A stretch of DNA of 12,227 nt from Tepidisphaeraceae bacterium (GCA_025450555.1 JANWHF010000053.1:1-12227); one strand, 5' to 3'. Numbered from the stretch's first letter, positions 1 to 6,724 are shown. Program-made: numbers and translations. Notes: generated by a model not told the origin, from the sequence alone.

Positions 1-1137
1 GCGGATTTGCAGACCCCACCCATTCCCCAAGAAAAAAATGGAGCGATCCTTGTCGCCCAGGCGGCGCACCAATTTCGCCTGAGCGAAGCCCAATACCGAT
101 TTCTGCAAAAAAACAGCCTGTGGCTCGATGTGCCCTTGCGGCAGCAACCCGCCTGGCGAAAAATATTGGCCGATTTCGCACCTTCGATCAATTTGGTGCG
201 TGAATCGCGATCGCGCCCTTCATTGCATTCCATTCACGAAGTCGATCGGGATGTTGAGCATGACTCATCCAGGAACGCCGGACTTGCGGATATCCTTTCT
301 CGCTTGGCATCGCAGGAATGGCAGGCGGGTCAATTTGATTCCTCCATCGATCATATTCTTGATATTGTCCAGATCGGCCGTGCGATGAAGGCCGACGCCC
401 AGCTCCACGACATGTTATGGGAATCATTGAATGTGGATGCCTCGGGCATTCAGGCGACGGTGCAGTTTGCTCAGCCGGGAAAAGCGCAGCTTGACCTGAT
501 TGCAAAAGATCCCGACCTCTATCGAAAGAGAATTCGCGACTTCATTGCCCTTCTGTTGGATGAACGCGAGTTGCGCCTCGCGTTTGAAACCACCTGCTAT
601 AGCGAAGGCCTGCGCGATATTCGGCGAGCCGGATTCAATTCAGAATCGATTGAATCGCAATGGATGATGGATGAGCTTCTTGAGCCTTCGGTGCGGATTG
701 AATCCGTTCGATCAGCGCGCCGCCATTTCGCTTTAGCACGGCTGGCCAACGAACCGGATCTCTCTTTCGATTCCGGTATGGCAACGTTGCCGCCTCGCGA
801 TGAGAAACAAGGACCGAATCTGCGATCATGGCTGATCACCGATGAAAGAATGGGCCCATGGCCTGAAGGAATGCTGGCCACGTATTGCCGGTATCTTGCC
901 TATCGCCGGATCGGTGCGGTGGTCATGGCGATTCACCTCTACGCCGTTGATCATCACGGAGTATTGCCAAAGAAGCTCGATGAACTGGTGCCCGCCTATT
1001 TGCCGGCGATTCCGGATGACCCTAGCGCATCGGGTTATCAGTCTTTCCTATATGCGTTCAGCGCCACGGGTCGCACAACGGTCTATTGTCCCATCTATCG
1101 CGTTTACGTTCCCGTGGGGAATTGGCAGTCCAAGTAA
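1..1137 (+). CDS. Planctomycete hypothetical protein, 5' truncated by the window edge
   Basis: The frame is open from the first base (codons for A-D-L precede Q-T-P-P), so the true start lies upstream; the TTG at 7 need not be a start. About 378 residues are visible, ending in TAA at 1135. The segment starting 'PPIPQEKNGA', a helical middle (tetratricopeptide-like in flavour, no clear repeats), and the C-terminal 'YAVDHHGVLPKKLDELVPAY' followed by 'LPAIPDDP' match a large planctomycete family whose end resembles the C-terminal part of type II secretion pseudopilins. Members usually have an N-terminal membrane anchor, which would be outside this window. No catalytic motif is visible and the function is unknown. 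It converges with the next gene, 17 bp away. The family assignment is from memory of the pattern, not a search. Confidence 0.8.
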   Translation, partial: ADLQTPPIPQEKNGAILVAQAAHQFRLSEAQYRFLQKNSLWLDVPLRQQPAWRKILADFAPSINLVRESRSRPSLHSIHEVDRDVEHDSSRNAGLADILSRLASQEWQAGQFDSSIDHILDIVQIGRAMKADAQLHDMLWESLNVDASGIQATVQFAQPGKAQLDLIAKDPDLYRKRIRDFIALLLDERELRLAFETTCYSEGLRDIRRAGFNSESIESQWMMDELLEPSVRIESVRSARRHFALARLANEPDLSFDSGMATLPPRDEKQGPNLRSWLITDERMGPWPEGMLATYCRYLAYRRIGAVVMAIHLYAVDHHGVLPKKLDELVPAYLPAIPDDPSASGYQSFLYAFSATGRTTVYCPIYRVYVPVGNWQSK

Positions 1138-1154
1138 GGCGGCTCGTCACGCAT

Positions 1155-2042
1155 TCAAGCCCGTAGACTGTCGATGAACGCAACCGCCAGAAAATAGACC
1201 AGCGGCACCAAAAGGTAAGACACCCCCAGTGCGACCAGAACCATGATGGGCTGGACCATGATTAGCGCGCTTGCGCGCCGGCGAACATTTGGAATCAGTC
1301 CTTCCGACAGGCACTTGGTCGTCATCAACCAGAACAAGCCAATAAAGAATGCTGTGGCTGCCGCAACGGTGCAAAGGCCCAGGACGAGGAAACCGCCGAT
1401 TGGGAGTCGAGCCAGATTTGCTCGTTGAAGGAGGATCGCGGCGATGAGGAGCAACGATGGCCCGACGACCCAGGCCAGCGGCCCCGACGCGTAATAGCTC
1501 ATGGCCACTGCACGATTCTGCTGTTCGATCGGCAGATGCGCAGGATGAAAGAAGTAGCTGTTTAGGCCGGTGATGAGAAAGAAAAAGAGCCAGATGCTCC
1601 CAAACAGGACGACATGGGCGGCAATGTCAAAAGGCTCGATTCGGGTGGCCGGAGTTAAGCGAGCGATCAGCGGGCTCACAGGGTAGCCACAATGGCTGGC
1701 GACAATCATCAGTGCCGCGACAGCAAGAGACGCCAATAGCACCGTCACATGTTGAAAGAAACGGGCGTCGCCGTACTCCACGGGACGAAACGCGTGCAAT
1801 GCAAAGCGCCTGGGTCTGAAAGTGACTTGAAGGACGGTTCGCCAATAGGCGCGCCAGAATCCCAGCAAATTGCGATGGGCAAATGGAACTTGTGTCCCGG
1901 CCACGAAGTTCGCGCCGACCTCCAGGCCGCATTCAGGACAAACATCCCCAGCTAAAGCGCGAAGATCGTAATAACAACCAGGACAGGGAATCGCATGTGC
2001 GTCGAATCGCGAAGAATCAGCCGGCAGCGAGCCCGATGACAT
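1155..2042 (-). CDS. Zinc-ribbon multi-pass membrane protein
   Basis: 295 residues from ATG at 2042; the frame also allows a TTG one codon earlier, but ATG is preferred. Residues about 20-38 form a zinc ribbon, CPGC-x11-CPEC, with the 'YYDLR' stretch that marks a family abundant in Phycisphaerae. After this soluble N-terminus come about five hydrophobic segments (roughly residues 100-117, 141-161, 188-206, 217-241 and 262-290), so the ribbon is probably cytoplasmic and anchored to the inner membrane. There is no enzyme motif; the role is unknown and a Yip1-like or scaffold role would be a guess. The GAGG-type purine run upstream lies rather far (about 15 nt) from the ATG. It converges with the gene ending at 1137 and begins just after the flgM terminator, so it is probably its own transcription unit. 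Confidence 0.75.
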   Translation of the reverse strand: MSSGSLPADSSRFDAHAIPCPGCYYDLRALAGDVCPECGLEVGANFVAGTQVPFAHRNLLGFWRAYWRTVLQVTFRPRRFALHAFRPVEYGDARFFQHVTVLLASLAVAALMIVASHCGYPVSPLIARLTPATRIEPFDIAAHVVLFGSIWLFFFLITGLNSYFFHPAHLPIEQQNRAVAMSYYASGPLAWVVGPSLLLIAAILLQRANLARLPIGGFLVLGLCTVAAATAFFIGLFWLMTTKCLSEGLIPNVRRRASALIMVQPIMVLVALGVSYLLVPLVYFLAVAFIDSLRA

Positions 2043-2077
2043 CAAGCGTAGATTCTACCCCTCGAACCCGCGCGCGC

Positions 2078-2122
2078 AAAACCGCCAGGCGGCTCAAAAA
2101 TGAATTTGTGCTGCCTGGCGGT
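2078..2122 (-). terminator. Rho-independent terminator of flgM
   Basis: ACCGCCAGGC (2081-2090) and GCCTGGCGGT (2113-2122) are a perfect 10-bp inverted repeat, extended inward by three more pairs including one G-T. Read on the minus strand, the stem is followed by TTTT (2081-2078) and lies 23 bp after the flgM stop. The opposite side ends in GCGCCTTTT, so some activity in the + direction is possible. Confidence 0.8.
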
Positions 2123-2144
2123 GCGCCTTTTGATCGATTGGGCT

Positions 2145-2429
2145 TTACTTGTTCAGCTCATCCAGCAGCTTATCCGTTGCCGAATCGAGCTTCGACCCGT
2201 CGGCATCATACGTCCCCGTCGCGATCTGCCCCTTGATGTCTGCGACCTTGTCGGCGCGCACGCCGCTGTTGGCCTTGAGCGCCGCCAGCAGATGACTGGC
2301 GCCGGACAATTCCAGGCGATCGGTCGCCTTCATGGGCGTCGACCCGTCGGCCGGCAACTGCTTGCGAACGGGGTTGGAGTAAATCTTCTGAAGAGGGCTG
2401 GTCGCCCCCGTGTTTTGAACTGGGTTCAT
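2145..2429 (-). CDS. flgM: FlgM, anti-sigma-28 factor
   Basis: 94 residues. FlgM binds and holds the flagellar sigma factor (FliA, sigma-28) until the hook-basal body is complete, then is exported through the flagellum. The C-terminal half carries the family pattern: 'TDRLELSGASHLLAAL' at about 36-51, 'VRADKVADIKGQIATGTY' at about 57-74, then 'LDSATDKLLDEL' at about 81-92. The N-terminus is polar and probably disordered, as expected for an exported factor. Length is close to the roughly 97 aa of enterobacterial FlgM. Start choice: GGAGAG lies directly before ATG-ATG; the second ATG (2429) gives a 5-nt spacing and is preferred. The in-frame ATG at 2489 has no ribosome site. No other flagellar gene is in the window. 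A terminator follows at 2122-2078. Confidence 0.88.
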   Translation of the reverse strand: MNPVQNTGATSPLQKIYSNPVRKQLPADGSTPMKATDRLELSGASHLLAALKANSGVRADKVADIKGQIATGTYDADGSKLDSATDKLLDELNK

Positions 2430-2764
2430 CATCTCTCCGCGGTGCGCCGGGCAGCCAAGCCGGCAACCAAGGGAAGCGGACGATTCCATCGCCCTGCTCT
2501 CGACGCTCCTGGCTATGCGTCAATGCTGCTGCTATCGACGCAACTTTCGCCGATTCTGTAGCGACTAAAGCTGGTCATGAATATCAGATAAACGTCTGTA
2601 ATAAAACGAGTTATGAAATTCATGCAAAAGCCACGCGCAGAAAAAATACAAGCAAACCCGATTTTATCGCCGACGAAATTCCGCCCACTTTAACCAAATT
2701 ACCCACATTTCGACCCTATCGGCGGCATCGCTCTTTACAGGACCGTTATTATGGGAACTCAATT
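2430..2764. other. Intergenic region upstream of flgM
   Basis: 335 bp without a convincing gene. The part at 2575-2700 is much richer in A+T than its surroundings, as expected of a promoter region reading left into flgM. It contains a minus-strand sigma-28-like pair listed separately. ORFs overlapping this stretch look like shadows. No strong terminator was found for the flavoprotein gene that ends at 2765. Confidence 0.5.
2664..2692 (-). promoter_or_regulatory. Possible sigma-28-like promoter for flgM
   Basis: On the minus strand TAAAG (2692-2688) is followed by GGCGATAA (2671-2664). These resemble the flagellar sigma-28 boxes TAAA and GCCGATAA, but the gap after TAAA is 17 nt, not the usual 15. 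It lies about 235 bp before the flgM start. Autoregulated flgM expression from such a promoter is known in other bacteria; here it is only an inference. Confidence 0.25.
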
Positions 2765-3901
2765 TTACCGGACCACGCTTTTGCCGGTCAGGATCGCTTC
2801 GGTCAGGCGGGCGGTCATTTTCGGATTGCGGTAGACCATCGGCAGCAAAAATCGCAGGTTCTGCTGGGGGCCGCGCAGGTAATCGCCGAGGGTAGTCCGC
2901 CATTGCTGGCGATAAGGTGACAAGGCGTCCTGCAGATGCGTTTCGCGCAAGGCCTTTTTGATGACCTCAACGGCAAACCGTGCCGACCAGCAGTTGGGAT
3001 AAATATCTTCCCCGCAAGCCGAGTAGAACCCCCCCGCCGGCCCGACCAGCAAAGTGCGATTGGCCACGCCTTCGTGCGCCAGCGCCCCCGCGAGCGGTAG
3101 ATCGAGGCTGATCATCGCGTCCATCGGCACATCATTTTTCGCGATCAGAACGTTGTGGCTCTTCAGCACATCGATCCACTGCCCCATCAGCTCATTAGGG
3201 CGTATGCGCGACAGCGATTCAACCGGCTGCACCACCGACAACTGCACGCATCGACTCCCCGGCATCGCCCATCCCCATGCCAGCATTTCCTGCAAGTTCA
3301 GGCACATCGGAATCACCGGCCGGTTGCCCAGATCCATCCATTTCGTGCCCTGCAATTTCAAAATCGAATATCGATGAACAACATCCGGCCCCCAGGCTTC
3401 CGGCAATCCCAGCAACTTTTGCTGCGCCTCCGGCAATGAGCCACAGACGATCAGCATCTTGGGCCGCAGCATCGCTTTGGCCGTTGAAATCTGGGCCCCC
3501 TTCTCATCCAGTCGATGGATGACCAGCGACTTGGGCCGGATCATCTCCACTTTCTGCGCCTCGGCCACCGACACCAGGCATTCGCGAACCGCTTTATACG
3601 AAGCGACATAAGCCATCGCCGACTTGTGGCGATATTCGCTTCGAGTCGGCGGGTCCGGAGACAAAAACTGCAAGCCGTAGGTCGAAACGACATCGAGCTT
3701 GCGTCGCAACGGCTCAAGCAGCGGATGTAATTTGAAAAACTCCGGGTTGATGATGACCAGCCGGTCGGGCTGCGCCTCATCGGGGATGGTGCTGTGAAGG
3801 ACGCTGATCTTCGCGTTCTGTCGCAGCAATGCCGCCGCGAAGTAAGCTGCCGGATGTTCGCCCAGCACCAGCACGTCAAGCTGCGGTTCAGGTTTAGCCA
3901 T
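2765..3901 (-). CDS. Geranylgeranyl-reductase-like FAD protein with degenerate FAD motifs
   Basis: 378 residues, ATG at 3901 with GAGG 7 nt upstream. The fold is recognised from an N-terminal Rossmann-like strand ('LDVLVLGEHPAAYFAAALL', 8-26) and the C-terminal block 'TLLVGPAGGFYSACGEDIYP' (283-302), which matches the 'LLVGDAAGFVSPLTGEGI' motif of the geranylgeranyl reductase family. The end, 'YRQQWRTTLGDYLR' and 'NPKM...ILTGKSVVR', also fits. Family members reduce isoprenoid chains of membrane lipids or quinones using FAD. Oddities: the usual GxGxxG is GEHPAA, and the Asp of GDAAG is Pro (GPAGG), so FAD binding may be weakened or altered. It is divergent from the lipoprotein genes across about 130 bp. 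Fold assignment is fairly sure; activity is not. Confidence 0.7.
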   Translation of the reverse strand: MAKPEPQLDVLVLGEHPAAYFAAALLRQNAKISVLHSTIPDEAQPDRLVIINPEFFKLHPLLEPLRRKLDVVSTYGLQFLSPDPPTRSEYRHKSAMAYVASYKAVRECLVSVAEAQKVEMIRPKSLVIHRLDEKGAQISTAKAMLRPKMLIVCGSLPEAQQKLLGLPEAWGPDVVHRYSILKLQGTKWMDLGNRPVIPMCLNLQEMLAWGWAMPGSRCVQLSVVQPVESLSRIRPNELMGQWIDVLKSHNVLIAKNDVPMDAMISLDLPLAGALAHEGVANRTLLVGPAGGFYSACGEDIYPNCWSARFAVEVIKKALRETHLQDALSPYRQQWRTTLGDYLRGPQQNLRFLLPMVYRNPKMTARLTEAILTGKSVVR

Positions 3902-3954
3902 GTACGGGCCTCATGATAATGATCCAACTCATCCCGCCAAGGGGCTCAGCCGTT

Positions 3955-3972
3955 TCGGCACACGCATTGCAT
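3955..3972 (+). promoter_or_regulatory. Sigma-54-like -24/-12 promoter of first mini-lipoprotein gene
   Basis: CGGCAC-acgca-TTGCAT places GG (3957-3958) and GC (3969-3970) exactly 10 bp apart, with CAC after GG and TTGCA around GC, close to the consensus TGGCAC-N5-TTGCW. Transcription would begin near 3982, about 50 nt before the ATG at 4032. A weaker sigma-70 reading (TTGCAT 3967, TTGTAA 3991, spacer 18) overlaps it. No activator binding site was identified. Confidence 0.5.
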
Positions 3973-4031
3973 GAGCACGCTGCGAACCAGTTGTAAGGCG
4001 CGTGAAAAACCCTTTTCTCGGAGGTCTGCTC

Positions 4032-4151
4032 ATGAAGAAGATCGTGTTTGCCGTATTGTCCCTCTCGATCATTGCGTCCCTCGTCGGCTGCCATGCCGAA
4101 GCGGACGTGGATCATCCGCACAGCGTCTCGCATGTCGTCGTTGGCCAATAA
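4032..4151 (+). CDS. Mini-lipoprotein 1 (39 aa)
   Basis: A 39-residue ORF with a strong ribosome site (GGAGG, 7 nt before the ATG). It has a short signal peptide: MKK, a hydrophobic core to about residue 16, then the lipobox L-V-G-C with Cys20 as the predicted lipidation site. The mature peptide would be only about 20 residues, starting CHAEADVDHPHS and rich in His and acidic residues. This suggests either metal binding or simply a polar surface tag. The next gene encodes a close relative (LVAC-HAEGDVGHD), so the pair arose by duplication and the coding assignment supports itself. It was preceded by a -24/-12 element. Function is unknown; such tiny lipoproteins are easily missed in annotation. 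They could be entericidin-like small envelope lipoproteins, but only in size. Confidence 0.8.
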   Translation: MKKIVFAVLSLSIIASLVGCHAEADVDHPHSVSHVVVGQ

Positions 4152-4168
4152 GCACCTAATCATGTCGG

Positions 4169-4185
4169 ATGGCACGCATTTTGTC
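4169..4185 (+). promoter_or_regulatory. Second sigma-54-like -24/-12 element
   Basis: TGGCACG-catt-TTGT: GG at 4171-4172 and GT at 4183-4184 with 10 bp between. The -24 half is perfect; the -12 half has GT in place of GC. It stands in the 75-bp gap between the two lipoprotein genes, about 43 bp before the second ATG. It shares GGCAC and GCATT with the element in front of gene 1, so the promoter may have been duplicated with the gene. Confidence 0.3.
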
Positions 4186-4226
4186 GCCGTCCGTGCAACT
4201 TTGTCCCTTTTTCACAGGAGTGACTC

Positions 4227-4343
4227 ATGAAGCGCTTTATTCTTCTCTCGCTGGTGATGGCGATGTTTGCCGGCACGCTCGTGGCCTGCCATGCCGAAGG
4301 CGATGTTGGTCATGACACGGCCCAGATCGTGCCGGGCCGCTAA
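4227..4343 (+). CDS. Mini-lipoprotein 2 (38 aa)
   Basis: 38 residues with AGGAG 6 nt before the ATG. MKR and a hydrophobic stretch are followed by the lipobox L-V-A-C (Cys21). The mature part, CHAEGDVGHDTAQ and a short tail ending PGR, is about 18 residues. It shares CHAE-(A/G)-D-V-x-H with the preceding gene while the signal peptides have diverged, which points to selection on the first residues of the mature lipoprotein. A large hairpin follows 23 bp after the stop, then the response regulator gene. Function unknown. Confidence 0.8.
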   Translation: MKRFILLSLVMAMFAGTLVACHAEGDVGHDTAQIVPGR

Positions 4344-4365
4344 CCGCCAAAAATCCAGAGTTCAC

Positions 4366-4430
4366 CGTGGGCCACGAAGATTCCTTTCGGTCTTGCCGAA
4401 AGTCGTTGTTCTTCGTGGCCCACGCTTTGT
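4366..4430 (+). terminator. Long nested hairpin, probable terminator
   Basis: A perfect 15-bp inverted repeat (4366-4380 with 4410-4424, core GTGGGCCACGAAG) encloses a second small stem, TTTCGG (4385-4390) with CCGAAA (4396-4401). It is followed by a T-rich but broken run (CTTTGTTGT). It lies between the lipoprotein stop and the regulator start. A terminator is the simplest reading; attenuation of the downstream gene or a mobile-repeat origin (the stem is unusually long) is also possible. Confidence 0.55.
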
Positions 4431-4442
4431 TGTCGCGAGCAC

Positions 4443-5729
4443 ATGCGAGAAGGGGAATCAGCGGTCACCGTACTCCCGATGCGCCCCGAGCCTGCCTGCG
4501 AGGCTTCGATCCTCATCGTCGATGACGACGAAGCAGGCCGGGAAGCACTTCGGCGTCATCTCAAGCACAAAGGATTCTCCACCCTCATCGCCGGCGACGC
4601 GCCTTCCGCGATGGAAAGCGTATCGGCTCATCATCCCGATCTGGTGCTGCTGGATGTGATGATGCCACAGATCAGCGGAATGGATCTGCTGACGCAATTA
4701 CGCGAGCAATATGACGAGACGCAACTGCCGGTCATCATGACGACGGCTCTGAACCAGAGCCATGAAATCGTCGAGGCGATGCGGCTGGGGGCAAATGATT
4801 ATGTCACCAAGCCACTCGATTTTGCGGTCGTGCTGGCAAGAATCCAGACGCAGCTCAAGCTCAAACAAACCGTCGCGCAGGTGCTGGCATTGGAACGGGA
4901 TCTGAGCCAGCGCAATGACGAGCTTCAACAGGCCAATCGTGAATTGTCCGAGGCGACCGATCGCACCCGCCAGGAACTCGAGGCGGCAGCCAAGGTGCAG
5001 GGAGCGTTTCTGCCCACCGCGCCGCCTGTCGTTGGATCCCTAAAATTCGCCTGGGCCTTTCGCCCTTGCGCCGAACTGGCTGGCGACGCATTGAATGTAT
5101 TTGCTTTCGATGCGCAAAATGTTGGGCTTTATGTGCTGGATGCCAGCGGGCATGGCGTTCCCGCGGCGCTGCTGGCCATCTCCGCGACCCGCCTGCTTTC
5201 GCTTTCCGACGGCTCTGACTCCATCCTGATCGATGCCTGCCCGCAAGGCTCCCGCCCCGCCGATCCGGCTCAAGTGGCCGAGCATCTCAACCGCAAGCTC
5301 GCCTGGAACCCGGCCGCCGCCCAGTTTTTGACGATCTTCTATGCCGTGCTGAATGCCACGACGCAAGAGTTCACCTACGTCTCCGCCGGCCACCCCGGTG
5401 CTATCCGCGTCGATGACAAAGGAAATTCCCAACTGCTCGAAGGCACCGACCTGCCCATCGGCATCGGCGAAAGCTATCAGCAGCATTCGATCCGCCTCGA
5501 ACCCGGCGACCGCGTCTACCTCTACTCCGACGGCATCACCGAAGCCATGAACGCCGACCGCGCCCAGCTTGGCGTCGAACGATTGCAGAAGATCATTGAA
5601 GAAAAAAGTGACCTGCCGCTGCAGGAGAGCATCGACGGAATTCTGCGCCAAGTCGAAGCATGGACCGGTGATTCACCCGCGCGGGATGACATTTCCATTC
5701 TCGCCGTGGAGTTGCTGGCAACAGCCTGA
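4443..5729 (+). CDS. Response regulator with PP2C-type (RsbU/SpoIIE) phosphatase output
   Basis: 428 residues. The receiver domain spans about 21-137: 'SILIVDDDE' with the acidic pocket near 27-29, phosphoacceptor Asp71 in LLLDVMMP, 'IMTTA' near 98-102 and Lys123 in VTKP. A coiled-coil linker follows at about 145-190 (ERDLSQRNDELQQANREL). The PP2C/SpoIIE phosphatase domain runs from about 200 to 426, with metal-binding motifs AGD (213-215), DASGHGVPAALL (233-244), AGHPG (315-319), YSDG (361-364) and RDD (414-416). Such proteins dephosphorylate an anti-sigma-factor antagonist in response to phosphorylation by a histidine kinase, switching a partner sigma factor or other target. Neither kinase nor antagonist is nearby. 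The start is uncertain: ATG 4443 has no clear ribosome site and ATG 4479 (MRPEP) would remove 12 residues. Confidence 0.92.
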   Translation: MREGESAVTVLPMRPEPACEASILIVDDDEAGREALRRHLKHKGFSTLIAGDAPSAMESVSAHHPDLVLLDVMMPQISGMDLLTQLREQYDETQLPVIMTTALNQSHEIVEAMRLGANDYVTKPLDFAVVLARIQTQLKLKQTVAQVLALERDLSQRNDELQQANRELSEATDRTRQELEAAAKVQGAFLPTAPPVVGSLKFAWAFRPCAELAGDALNVFAFDAQNVGLYVLDASGHGVPAALLAISATRLLSLSDGSDSILIDACPQGSRPADPAQVAEHLNRKLAWNPAAAQFLTIFYAVLNATTQEFTYVSAGHPGAIRVDDKGNSQLLEGTDLPIGIGESYQQHSIRLEPGDRVYLYSDGITEAMNADRAQLGVERLQKIIEEKSDLPLQESIDGILRQVEAWTGDSPARDDISILAVELLATA

Positions 5730-5745
5730 TGAGCGTCGAATCAGG
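5725..5745 (+). terminator. Weak hairpin at the end of the phosphatase gene
   Basis: CCTGAT (5725-5730) and ATCAGG (5740-5745) form a 6-bp stem overlapping the stop codon, followed by TGCTTTCG. The stem is short and the T run poor, so this is only a candidate. Confidence 0.3.
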
Positions 5746-5770
5746 TGCTTTCGACATCCCGCCGGATCGC

Positions 5771-5836
5771 TCACGGCCGAAGGTAGTCGTCGCTCACCAG
5801 CATATGCGGGCTCGGATAGCTCGGCGGAATGCCTGG
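5771..5836 (-). pseudogene. Methyltransferase-tail repeat, copy A
   Basis: On the minus strand this reads PGIPPSYPSPHMLVSDDYLRP and TGA, clearly the same as the last 21 residues of the methyltransferase tail at 7906 (PGIPPNYPNPQKLVTDDCVRP). Nothing upstream of the Pro continues the homology; a broken receiver domain abuts it instead. The repeat is bracketed by a 9-of-10 inverted match, CATCCCGCCG (5755-5764) with CGGCGGAATG (5822-5831), the right arm lying within the repeat. Confidence 0.7.
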
Positions 5837-5845
5837 GTGTGCGGC

Positions 5846-6090
5846 CTATTTTTCGGCCATCACGGTGCGTATTGCTTGAGTTAAATCCTCGTAATTGAAT
5901 GGCTTTGCAATGTAACAGGCAAATCCAACGTCAAGGGCCGCTTGAGCTTCGTCCGCTGCGATATCACACAAGAAAATGCAATTTCGAAAAACAGCAATCC
6001 TGGGCTGGAATCCGTGCAAAGCTTGAAACGACCCACTCGGGAACATCGGAAATGACTAAAATCCTGCGTTGTGCGACCAACGGTGTGGAA
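5846..6090 (-). pseudogene. Broken response-regulator receiver domain
   Basis: The 3' part is in one frame and ends 'AADEAQAALDVGFACYIAKP' followed by FNYEDLTQAIRTVMAEK and TAG at 5846. This is the alpha4-beta5-alpha5 end of a receiver (the GF-x2-Y-x-x-KP-F pattern with the conserved Lys-Pro). A second frame upstream encodes 'RRILVISDVPEWVV', which resembles a first beta strand. The two parts are out of phase and together give only about 73 residues rather than about 115. The phosphoacceptor region is not recognisable. A frameshifted and internally deleted relic is the best reading. A sequencing error could explain the shift but not the missing centre. Confidence 0.5.
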
Positions 6091-6106
6091 CCAAAGTTCC
6101 TCCATC

Positions 6107-6304
6107 ATGCAAGGCCGTCAGCCTGATGAATTGAACGAACTGCACGCCCACCTCAGCAGCGCCCTTCTGGCCTGTTCCCGTTGCATTGACGATGGCAGGC
6201 TGAACTCAACTGAGTTACTGAAAGTCGCGAAGCTCCTGAGTGCCGCCCAAATGAAGCTGCACCAGTGCCGGCGCACTGAGCCGCCGACCAAGCCGCCGAG
6301 ATGA
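6107..6304 (+). CDS. Possible small helical protein (65 aa)
   Basis: ATG at 6107 to TGA at 6302. The peptide starts MQGRQPDELNELHAHL and is mostly amphipathic helix ('LLACSRCIDDGRLNS', 'ELLKVAKLLSAAQMKL') with three Cys and a basic, proline-rich end. There is no convincing ribosome site. It is divergent from the broken receiver. Composition is plausible for a real protein, but no family was recognised. Confidence 0.3.
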   Translation: MQGRQPDELNELHAHLSSALLACSRCIDDGRLNSTELLKVAKLLSAAQMKLHQCRRTEPPTKPPR

Positions 6305-6374
6305 CCTGTGCATTTTGTCGCTTAAACAGGCAATAACACGGCAATGATTGATCAGGCGGGGTAACGGCCGCGAA

Positions 6375-6524
6375 TTACTGCTGCGCGGGGTGATCCGGAT
6401 CGATTCCCTTCTGGATTTTGGCCAGCCGCTCTTTGTGTGTGAACCAGGCCGTTGCCGTATGGTAAATGGTGAAGCCAATCGCCACTGAAGCAACAACTGC
6501 CGCCGCCGCCCAATCGCCTGACAT
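6375..6524 (-). CDS. Single-pass small membrane protein (49 aa)
   Basis: 49 residues from ATG 6524 with GGAG 6 nt upstream (spacer CAGGCT). The sequence begins MSGDWAAAAVVASVAIGFTI, a transmembrane segment at about 5-23, followed by a charged C-terminus 'HKERLAKIQKGIDPDHP' (30-46). The 'ERLA-I-KGIDPD' pattern recurs in small planctomycete membrane proteins with one or two membrane segments, remembered rather than searched. This predicts a short membrane anchor with a cytoplasmic basic helix; function unknown. The ORF is short, but the good ribosome site and the membrane-plus-KGIDPD structure support it. It lies between methyltransferase-tail copies A and B. Confidence 0.65.
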   Translation of the reverse strand: MSGDWAAAAVVASVAIGFTIYHTATAWFTHKERLAKIQKGIDPDHPAQQ

Positions 6525-6724
6525 AGCCTGCTCCAATCGTCAACATTCTTTGCGAAGTGCTCTGCGAATCATAACATTCCGCCGCGCGGTTGCTTCAAAA
6601 ATCCAAGTGCGCTGCCTATGGCCTTCATTTCTGACTCAAGCGAAAGCGACGGGACCGATACGCTTGCGCAGGTTCCATGGTGATCCGATCACGGCGGACC
6701 GACCTCCTCTTGCTCCGGCCCCTT

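Noticed and set aside
2566..2591. TAAAG...GATAA on the plus strand, sigma-28-like
   Set aside because: It reads away from flgM into the end of an opposing gene with no plus-strand gene following. The minus-strand candidate is better placed.
5040..5651. 203-codon minus-strand ORF
   Set aside because: Antisense to the phosphatase domain with its conserved metal-binding motifs, with no family resemblance of its own.
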